From NCBI GenBank assembly GCA_021815825.1, contig JAKAZO010000008.1, positions 1 to 64,000 on the forward strand: a DNA stretch of 64,000 nt. The letters run 5' to 3'. Numbering within the stretch: the stretch's first letter is position 1; the number at the start of each line of letters is the position of its first letter. The DNA is from Pseudomonadota bacterium (GTDB lineage Bacteria > Pseudomonadota > Alphaproteobacteria > Acetobacterales > Acetobacteraceae). The position numbers were made by a program, and so were the translations under genes. Below, one piece after another: positions 56,525 through 64,000 of this stretch. The notes under the pieces are model-generated. The model was not told the origin of the DNA. It did no database searches and saw only the letters and a list, made by a program, of their open reading frames with translations.

Positions 56525-58031
56525 GGCGGGTCAGGAATCCGGCCAGCCGGGCGCCCATCGCGGCGCGCGAGGCCTCGCTCGCCAGCACGCTCCGCGCGTT
56601 GTCCAGAATGCGCCGCGCCATCGCCTGCCCGGCGGGTGCGTGCAGGAGCCATTCCAGCAGCGCGGGAAGCTCGGCCATCGGGGCCTCGAGGTAGTGGGTG
56701 CCCGGCCGGAACAGCGGGTGCGGCAGACAGGTCTCGCTGACCACCAGCGCGCCGTTCCACATTCCCTGCACGACGATGCGGTGCCACTCGAAATAGGCCG
56801 CCTCGTCCTGATGGAGATTGAGCACGATCTTGCTGCGCCCGCAGACATATCGGTTGAGCGACGGGCGCGGATCGGTTTCGCCGGCGGCGATCAGTGGCGT
56901 CCCGTGGCCACGGACATTGTGGATGAAGCAGGTATGGGCGGCGAGAAATCCGGCGCTGCCGGCCAGGAACGCCTCGCGGCGATGGCTCTCGGCGCCGATA
57001 TAGGCGATGTCGATCGGGCGCGCCGACCAGGGATCCGTGGCCGGGTCGAAGCCGCGCGCCGCCGGGGGCAGGGCTCGGACGAGCGGGTGCCCGGCGAGGG
57101 AGGCCTCGGGCTCGGCCGGTGGCTCCGGCGCATGGCCCGGGAAATAGAACAGGGCCGGCAGACCCGAGGCGCGGAACACCTCCCAGGCCTGCTGGTTGCT
57201 TTCGATCACGCCGCGGCTGGCGAGGACATAGGGCAGGCCGGCGCGAAACCACCGCGTACCCGGCTGCTCGGTCGCATAGAGGATGGTCGAAGCGACGATG
57301 TCGCCGCGCGCCCAGCCGCGGCCCTCCCCGAGCAGAAAGAATTCGTGCGGCGCGACGATGATGCAGTCCCGCTTGCGCGCGGCGGGATCGCAGCGCTCGT
57401 CGCCGCGCACGACATGCGCGCCGGCGCCGGCGAGATCGGCGGCGAGCAGGTCGGCGATCTCGCGCATGAAGAAATTGCCGAGGGTGCTGACATGGATGCC
57501 GATCTCGCGGCCGCGGAGATCGGCCCGGCTGGGCTCGCCTTCCATGGCGCCGACGTCGCCGAGCGCCTCGACGCGCCGGCGGATCGTCTCCGGGTGCGCG
57601 AAGGGACGCCGCTCCCATACGCCGTCGCGAACGAAATGCTCGAGCGGGTCGACGCCACTGGCCGCGAGGTCCGGATGCAGGGCGCGGTAGTCAGCCGCCG
57701 AGAACAGCGGGAAGGCGCACAGTCGCCGGGAGAGAGCGGCCTTTGCCGCCGCTCCCGGCGCCGTCTCGTCGAAAAAGAGCGTCGACTCGGGGCGCGCGGG
57801 TGCCGCCCGCGGCGCGCGGAGCAGGCGGTTGCGCAGCCACAGCTTCTGGGCGGGTGGGATCGGCAGGCGGCGATAGACGGTTCGCAGCAGACTCAAGCAT
57901 CCACTCCATGTCGGCCGCGCCGGGGGCCATTCCAGTTCGGCCGCGCCAGCAGCGCGACGGTTGAGGGCGGCAAGCCGCCGTAAGATCTGCGGCCGGTGCG
58001 CCACATTTGCAACCACCGTAACGTTTTCCAC
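56514..58031 (-). CDS. Glycosyltransferase-like protein with an N-terminal FxxxxYxxxHPDxxxxG module
   Basis: About 505 residues. No standard glycosyltransferase signature is obvious, but the C-terminal part (YICG-like CGRSKIVLNLHQDEAAYFEWHRIVVQGMWNGALVVSET) matches a glycosyltransferase-associated family of GT-B-like proteins in alphaproteobacteria. Near residues 108-145 it carries FSAADYRALHPDLAASG and DPLEHFVRDGVWERRP, the same kind of module present twice in the fusion protein at 17964-21398. A GTG at 58031 with AGGAG upstream is a better start than the ATG at 58100. It precedes the GT2 gene by an 11-base overlap. Confidence 0.72.
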   Translation of the reverse strand: MENVTVVANVAHRPQILRRLAALNRRAAGAAELEWPPARPTWSGCLSLLRTVYRRLPIPPAQKLWLRNRLLRAPRAAPARPESTLFFDETAPGAAAKAALSRRLCAFPLFSAADYRALHPDLAASGVDPLEHFVRDGVWERRPFAHPETIRRRVEALGDVGAMEGEPSRADLRGREIGIHVSTLGNFFMREIADLLAADLAGAGAHVVRGDERCDPAARKRDCIIVAPHEFFLLGEGRGWARGDIVASTILYATEQPGTRWFRAGLPYVLASRGVIESNQQAWEVFRASGLPALFYFPGHAPEPPAEPEASLAGHPLVRALPPAARGFDPATDPWSARPIDIAYIGAESHRREAFLAGSAGFLAAHTCFIHNVRGHGTPLIAAGETDPRPSLNRYVCGRSKIVLNLHQDEAAYFEWHRIVVQGMWNGALVVSETCLPHPLFRPGTHYLEAPMAELPALLEWLLHAPAGQAMARRILDNARSVLASEASRAAMGARLAGFLTRHDH

Positions 58032-58172
58032 CGATCTCCTGTCTGCTCGTCCCCTGTCTGCGCGCTTCGCTATCTGATCATCCCGGCCAAATCTGGGCAC
58101 AGCGGCCGGTTTCCAGCCGGCGTGGCATGCAGGCCACAGGCGAGCAGGAACCCGCGGCTACCGTGCAGGCCT

Positions 58173-58299
58173 CTAGAGCAACCTCCGATCCGCCTGAGCC
58201 GTTCAGGCCCAGGCGGATCGAGGATAAGTTGCGCTGGAGTGACATATTTCCAGAGCCCGGTCCGAGCAGATGATTCCATCAGGTCGGACCGGGCTCTAG
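58173..58299 (+). repeat. Family 1 composite intergenic hairpin repeat, full copy
   Basis: First hairpin: GAGCAAC (58176) to GTTGCGC (58234) with an inner stem CGATCCGCCTGAGCC against GGCCCAGGCGGATCG (one mismatch). Second: a perfect 14-base stem AGAGCCCGGTCCGA (58252-58265) with TCGGACCGGGCTCT (58284-58297) around GATGATTCCATCAGG. The layout is the same as at 35902-36027. This lies in the 471-base gap 58032-58502. Confidence 0.85.
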
Positions 58300-59705
<1,406 letters not shown>

Positions 59706-59710
59706 GCGGC

Positions 59711-60913
59711 ATGCCGGGCTTCGCTCCCCGGCTCGCGCGCGTCGACGTCGCGCCGACGATCGCCATGAGCCAGCGCGCCCGGGCGATGCGGGCGGCGGGC
59801 GTCGAGGTGATCTCGCTGGCGATCGGCGAGCCGGACTTTCCGACGCCGCCGCATGCCATCGAGGCGGCGCATGCAGCGGCGCTGCGCGGGGAGACGAAAT
59901 ATCCCCCCGTCGACGGCACGGTAGCGCTGAAGCGGGCGGTGGCGGGAAAATTCCGCCGCGAAAACGGGCTGGACTACGCGCCGGACCAGATCATGGTCGC
60001 CAATGGCGGCAAGCAGATCATCTACAACGCGCTGATGGCCACCGTCGGTGCCGGTGACGAGGTGGTGATCCCAGCGCCGTACTGGTCCGCCTACGCGCTG
60101 GTGACGCAGCTCGCCGGCGGCGTTCCGGTGTTCGTCAACTGCCCCCAGAACGCCGGGTTCCGGCTGCGCCCGGACGATCTCGCCGCCGCGATCACGCCGC
60201 GCACGCGCTGGCTGATCCTCAATTTCCCCAACAATCCGACCGGCGCGGCCTGCTCGCGCACGGAGATGGCCGCGCTCGGGGAGGTCATGCTGGCCCATCC
60301 CGAGGTCTGGATCCTGTGCGACGACATGTACGAGCACCTGATCTATGACGGGTTCGACTACGTGACCATGGCAGCGGCCGAGCCGCGCCTGGCCGACCGC
60401 ACGCTGACCGTGAGCGGTGTCTCCAAGACCTACGCCATGACCGGATGGCGCGTCGGCTTCTGTGGCGGCCCGCCGGCGCTGGTCAAGGCGATGGTGAACA
60501 TGCAGAGCCAGGCCACCTCCGGGGTCGCCGGTCCGGCCCAGGCGGCGGCGGCGGCGGCGCTGGATGGGCCGCAGGACCTCGTCGCCGAGCGCGCCGCCAT
60601 CTATCGCAGCCGGCGCGACCAGGTCGTGGCGGCGCTCAACCTGGCCCCCGGCCTCGCCTGCCACCGGCCGGAGGGCGCGTTCTATGTCTATCCGTCCGTC
60701 GCCGGCTGCCTCGGCAGGACGACGGCGGGCGGTCGCCGGCTCGCCACCGACGAGGATTTCGCCATGGCGCTGCTGGAGGAGCAGCACGTCGCCGTGGTGC
60801 ATGGCGCCGCGTTCGGCATGAGCCCCTATATCCGCCTCAGCTACGCCGCCGATGCGGCGACGCTGGCCGAGGCGTGCCGGCGCATCGGCGCCTTCTGCCG
60901 CGCGCTGAGCTGA
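59711..60913 (+). CDS. Class I PLP-dependent aminotransferase (aspartate aminotransferase-like), copy 2
   Basis: A 400-residue aminotransferase homologous throughout to the previous gene: NFPNNPTGAACS, ILCDDMYEHLIYDGF, PLP lysine in SGVSKTYAMTGWRVGF, and the same C-terminal EGAFYVYPS block. Key active-site residues are retained, so it is likely functional, perhaps with altered substrate (the NSPC of copy 1 is NFPN here). The start was set to the ATG six bases after the copy 1 stop. A longer frame from 59666 would overlap copy 1. Confidence 0.92.
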   Translation: MPGFAPRLARVDVAPTIAMSQRARAMRAAGVEVISLAIGEPDFPTPPHAIEAAHAAALRGETKYPPVDGTVALKRAVAGKFRRENGLDYAPDQIMVANGGKQIIYNALMATVGAGDEVVIPAPYWSAYALVTQLAGGVPVFVNCPQNAGFRLRPDDLAAAITPRTRWLILNFPNNPTGAACSRTEMAALGEVMLAHPEVWILCDDMYEHLIYDGFDYVTMAAAEPRLADRTLTVSGVSKTYAMTGWRVGFCGGPPALVKAMVNMQSQATSGVAGPAQAAAAAALDGPQDLVAERAAIYRSRRDQVVAALNLAPGLACHRPEGAFYVYPSVAGCLGRTTAGGRRLATDEDFAMALLEEQHVAVVHGAAFGMSPYIRLSYAADAATLAEACRRIGAFCRALS

Positions 60914-60967
60914 GGCGCCGCCCGGCGGCCGGGGCGCCGACCGGCCCTGCGGGCGAGACCCGGCTCC

Positions 60968-61864
60968 TCAGGCGAAAAAGCTGCGGAACCAGTCCAGCGT
61001 CGCGTCTGGCGCCTCCTCGGGGATGTAGTGGCCGCAATCGATCGCGCCGCCGGTCACCTCGGCGCTGCAATAGCTACGCCAGATGGCGAGCGGGTCGTAC
61101 CACTGGCCCACCTTGTTGCGCGCGCCCCACAGCACCAGCAGCGGGCAGACGACCTTCCGCCCGGCGCCACGGCTCTCGCGGTCATGGACGAGATCGATGG
61201 TCGCCGCGGCGCGATAATCCTCGCACATGCCCATCACCGCGCCGGGGTCGCGCGCGGCGGCGAGATATTCGGCCAGGGCTTCGGGGCTGAAGAAGGAAGG
61301 CGGCGTCGTGTCGCGCCCGGTCTGGGCGGCGAACCAGGCCTCCGGCGCGGCGTTGATCAGCACTTCGGGGAACGGGTGCTTCTGGGCGAACCAGAACCAG
61401 TGATAATAGCCCATGGCGAAATTCATATCGGCGCGTTCGAAATGCTCGATCGTCGGCACGATGTCGAGCACCGCCAGCCGCTCGACCCGGTCCGGGAAGT
61501 CGAGCGCGAGCCGGTGGGCGACCCGGGCGCCGCGGTCGTGGCTGCCGACGCGGAAGCGCGTGAAGCCGAGGGCCGCCATCACCGCGACCATGTCGGCCGC
61601 CATTTCGCGTTTCGCGTAGGGCGCGTGGTCGGGCGAGGCGGCGGGTTTGAAGCTCTGGCCATAGCCGCGCAGGTCGGGGCAGACGACGGCGAAGCGTTCC
61701 CCGAGCGCCGGCGCCACGCGGTGCCACATGGCGCTGGTCTGCGGGTTGCCGTGCAGCAGCAGGAGCGGCGGTCGGCCGGCGCCGCCGTGGTCGAGATTAT
61801 GGCGCAGACGCATCCGCCCGGCCGGCGTCGCGATGGTCGTGTCGGTGAAGCCGTCGAAGAACAT
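60968..61864 (-). CDS. Alpha/beta hydrolase, haloacetate dehalogenase (fluoroacetate dehalogenase) family
   Basis: A 298-residue alpha/beta hydrolase. Instead of the serine of esterases the nucleophile elbow reads GSHDRGARVAHRLALDFP, with an Asp nucleophile followed by Arg, as in fluoroacetate and haloacetate dehalogenases. The oxyanion segment HGNPQTSAMWHRVAP, the HW pair in YYHWFWFAQ, a DYRAAA Tyr and a C-terminal His in CGHYIPEEAP also fit. It is not a secreted protein. GGAGG supports the start at 61864. A dehalogenase role is plausible but epoxide hydrolase-like relatives exist. Confidence 0.78.
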   Translation of the reverse strand: MFFDGFTDTTIATPAGRMRLRHNLDHGGAGRPPLLLLHGNPQTSAMWHRVAPALGERFAVVCPDLRGYGQSFKPAASPDHAPYAKREMAADMVAVMAALGFTRFRVGSHDRGARVAHRLALDFPDRVERLAVLDIVPTIEHFERADMNFAMGYYHWFWFAQKHPFPEVLINAAPEAWFAAQTGRDTTPPSFFSPEALAEYLAAARDPGAVMGMCEDYRAAATIDLVHDRESRGAGRKVVCPLLVLWGARNKVGQWYDPLAIWRSYCSAEVTGGAIDCGHYIPEEAPDATLDWFRSFFA

Positions 61865-61907
61865 GTGCGTGGATCCTCCCATCCCTGATCTATACCATCA
61901 CAGCCAT

Positions 61908-61943
61908 GTCAGGGAGTACGCCAGGGAGTGCGCCAGGGAGTGC
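61908..61943 (+). repeat. 12-base tandem repeat ahead of the decarboxylase start
   Basis: Three units: GTCAGGGAGTAC (61908) then GCCAGGGAGTGC twice (61920, 61932). Each holds the ribosome-binding core AGGGAG. The last copy is ten bases before the GTG at 61951. The repeat length is a multiple of three, so it stays in frame with an upstream ATG at 61906 and encodes PGSA-like units if read. Confidence 0.85.
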
Positions 61944-61950
61944 AATCATC

Positions 61951-63453
61951 GTGACCGAGCCGGAGCCGAGCCTCGACCCCGATAGCTGGGCTGAGCTGCG
62001 CGCGCTCGGCCACCGCATGCTGGACGACATGTTCGACCACCTCGCAGGCCTGCGCGCCGGTCCGGTCTGGCGGCCGATGCCGGCCGAGGCACGCGCGGCG
62101 CTGCAGGGCGGCCCGCCGCGCGCGGGCGAGGATCTCGGCGCCGTCTACGAGGAATTCCGCGCCCTCGTGCTGCCTTACGCCACCGGCAATCTGCATCCCG
62201 GCTTCATGGGCTGGGTGCATGGCGGCGGCACCGCGGTCGGCATGCTGGCGGAGCTGCTGGCCGGCGGGCTGAACGCCAATCTGGGCGGGCGCGACCACGC
62301 GCCGATCCTCGTCGAGCGGCAAGTGATCGCCTGGACCGCGGCGCTGCTCGGCCTGCCGGCGACCAGCACCGGCCTGCTGCTCACCGGCAGCTCGATGGCC
62401 AACCTCGTCGGGGTCCTGCTCGCGCGAACCGCAGCCCTCGGTCCCGAGGTCCGCCGCCACGGGATCGGCGGGGCGAAGCTCGCCGGCTACGCCTCCACCG
62501 CGGCCCATGGCTGCATCCCGCGCGCCTTCGAGATCGCGGGTCTCGGCCGCGACGCGCTGCGCCTGGTGCCGACCGACGCCGAGGGCCGGATCGACTGCGC
62601 CGCCCTGGCCGGGCAGATCGCGCGCGACCGCGCGTCCGGCGTGCAGCCGTTTCTCCTCATCGGCACGGCCGGCAGCGTCGATATCGGGGCCACCGACGAC
62701 CTCGCCCGCCTGGCGGCGCTCGCCCGGGCCGAACGCCTGTGGTTCCACGTCGACGGCGCCTTCGGTGCCCTCGCCGCCTGCGCCCCGGCGCTGCGGCCAT
62801 TGCTGGACGGCATCGAAGCGGCGGACTCGGTCGCGCTCGATTTCCATAAATGGGCGCAGGTGCCCTACGACGCCGGCTGCATCCTGGTGCGCGAGCCGGC
62901 GGCGGCGCTGGCCACCTTCGCCCAGAGCCTCGCCTATCTCCAGCCCGCGGCCCGGGGGCTGGCCGGGGGCGCACCCTGGCCGTGCGATATCGGGCCCGAC
63001 CTCTCACGCGGCTTCCGCGCGCTCAAGGTCTGGCTGACGCTGCGCGCCTACGGCACCGAGCGGATCGGGGCGGTGATCGAGCATTGCTGCGCCGTGGCGC
63101 GGGCGCTGGCGGCGCGGGTCGATGCCGAACCGGCGCTCGAGCGGCTGGCGCCCGTGCCACTCAACATCGTATGCTTCCGCCATCGGGTTCCCGCCGGCTG
63201 GGATGCCGACGCTTTCAATGCTGCGATCGTCGCCGATGTCCAGGAATCCGGACGCGCCGCACCCTCGACCACGATCCGGGACGGGCGGCTCGCCATCCGG
63301 GCGGCGATCGTCAACCACCGGACCCGGGTGGCCGATGCCGATGCTCTGGTGGCGGCGGTGCTGGAAGCGGGGGCGGCGCGGCTTGCCGGGATGTCGCCTG
63401 CGAACGATGGCACGGTGCTTGCGCGCGAAAGCATAGCACGCGATAGCATGTGA
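61951..63453 (+). CDS. PLP-dependent decarboxylase, aromatic-L-amino-acid/glutamate decarboxylase-like
   Basis: About 500 residues of a group II PLP decarboxylase. The PLP lysine is in LDFHKWAQVPYDAGC, with the upstream His/Thr region TGSSMANLVGVLLAR and the Asp-Ala pair in HVDGAFGALAA. The family converts an L-amino acid to an amine and CO2. Substrate unknown. GTG at 61951 is preferred because AGGGAG sits ten bases upstream; an ATG at 61906 lacks a ribosome site and its extra 15 residues are repeat-encoded. It is divergent from the dehalogenase-like gene. Confidence 0.85.
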   Translation: MTEPEPSLDPDSWAELRALGHRMLDDMFDHLAGLRAGPVWRPMPAEARAALQGGPPRAGEDLGAVYEEFRALVLPYATGNLHPGFMGWVHGGGTAVGMLAELLAGGLNANLGGRDHAPILVERQVIAWTAALLGLPATSTGLLLTGSSMANLVGVLLARTAALGPEVRRHGIGGAKLAGYASTAAHGCIPRAFEIAGLGRDALRLVPTDAEGRIDCAALAGQIARDRASGVQPFLLIGTAGSVDIGATDDLARLAALARAERLWFHVDGAFGALAACAPALRPLLDGIEAADSVALDFHKWAQVPYDAGCILVREPAAALATFAQSLAYLQPAARGLAGGAPWPCDIGPDLSRGFRALKVWLTLRAYGTERIGAVIEHCCAVARALAARVDAEPALERLAPVPLNIVCFRHRVPAGWDADAFNAAIVADVQESGRAAPSTTIRDGRLAIRAAIVNHRTRVADADALVAAVLEAGAARLAGMSPANDGTVLARESIARDSM

Positions 63454-63523
63454 GGACATGGTGGCGCCGGCCCGTCTGGGCTAGGCTGGCCGAGCAAAAC
63501 CGCGGCTGAGGGGACGGCGGACG

Positions 63524-63970
63524 ATGGGGAACGAGCAGCGGCTTCCGTCGCTGGCGGACCGGGACAGCTATCGCTTCTGGACCGAGGAGCGGGCGCGCTA
63601 TTCCGATACCGATCGGCAGGGGCACGTGAACAACGCCGTGTTCGCGACCTTCTGCGAGAGCGGGCGGGTGGCCTTCCTCTACGGCAATGGCGGGCTGGCG
63701 CCTCCGGGCCATGGCTTCGTGATTGCCCGGCTCGAACTGGATTTCCGCGCCGAACTGGGCTGGGGCGATCGCATCGAGATCGGCACGACGCTGCTCGGGC
63801 TCGGCCGCAGCTCCTTCACCCTGGGTCAGGGCCTGTTTCGAGGCGATCGCTGTGCGGCGACGGCCGAGAGCGTCTTGGTGCTGATGGACGAGACGACGCG
63901 CCGGGCCAGCCACTTGCCCGAGGCTCTGCGCCGCCGCCTGACGGAGCTTGCCGGCGGGGTCGCGGACTGA
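63524..63970 (+). CDS. Acyl-CoA thioesterase, 4-hydroxybenzoyl-CoA thioesterase (hotdog) family
   Basis: A 148-residue single-hotdog protein: ARYSDTDRQGHVNNAVFATFCESGRVAFL carries the catalytic Asp of the family, followed by VIARLELDFRAELGWGDRIEI. It should hydrolyse a short or aromatic acyl-CoA. It is 70 bases downstream of the decarboxylase on the same strand. The last 30 bases of the window show nothing. Confidence 0.87.
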   Translation: MGNEQRLPSLADRDSYRFWTEERARYSDTDRQGHVNNAVFATFCESGRVAFLYGNGGLAPPGHGFVIARLELDFRAELGWGDRIEIGTTLLGLGRSSFTLGQGLFRGDRCAATAESVLVLMDETTRRASHLPEALRRRLTELAGGVAD

Positions 63971-64000
63971 GCCGCGCATGCAAGCGTGTTGACGAACCGC

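Overview
The window is 64 kb of high-GC DNA from an alphaproteobacterium, most likely Rhodospirillales/Acetobacteraceae. This is inferred from gene content, not from a marker gene: hsp20 beside a DUF1150 gene, a YcgN-family gene, mutS-glnD next to maeB, membrane ferritin MbfA, a soluble PQQ sorbosone-type dehydrogenase, and intergenic palindromes of the type common in alphaproteobacteria. No rRNA, tRNA, CRISPR array or replication origin is visible. It reads as ordinary chromosome with a few accessory patches.

Layout. 0-0.7 kb: the right end of an IS3-family element cut by the window edge. 0.9-7.2 kb (minus): a DapA-like aldolase/lyase, YcgN-like and SYLF proteins, a phosphatase coupled to an ABC-2 exporter, a lipoprotein and Hsp33. 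7.3-16 kb: a YkuD L,D-transpeptidase, then (minus) ilvE, amidase, a sulfotransferase-like gene, a TRAP transporter and acetyl-CoA synthetase. 16-21.4 kb: a secreted RTX-like repeat protein convergent with a three-enzyme methyltransferase/glycosyltransferase fusion. 21.5-27.7 kb: a branched-chain amino-acid-type ABC operon with fused ATPases, then an SGNH hydrolase and uppP. 27.9-29.6 kb: a nine-heme cytochrome c. 29.7-33 kb: hsp20/DUF1150 divergent from def-fmt-truA. 33-36 kb: sorbosone dehydrogenase family protein and an ECF sigma/anti-sigma pair. 36-45.8 kb: glnD-mutS, maeB, mbfA, cytochrome b561. 46-53 kb: Rieske/SDR pair, a PCMT-like methyltransferase, DUF3108, gph, glmU-glmS. 53-64 kb: enolase-superfamily dehydratase, acyl-CoA dehydrogenase, two glycosyltransferase-type genes, tandem aminotransferases, haloacetate-dehalogenase-like hydrolase, PLP decarboxylase, hotdog thioesterase.

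Connections. Several cell-envelope genes recur: glmU-glmS supply UDP-GlcNAc, uppP recycles the lipid carrier, YkuD cross-links peptidoglycan, and two loci carry related glycosyltransferase modules. One of these lies beside the RTX-like protein, which suggests (inference only) that it is glycosylated. The features most worth a second look are the 9-heme fusion, the LivG-LivF fusion with an eroded ABC signature, the shared modules of the two glycosyltransferase loci, and a four-copy family of composite hairpin repeats in intergenic gaps.
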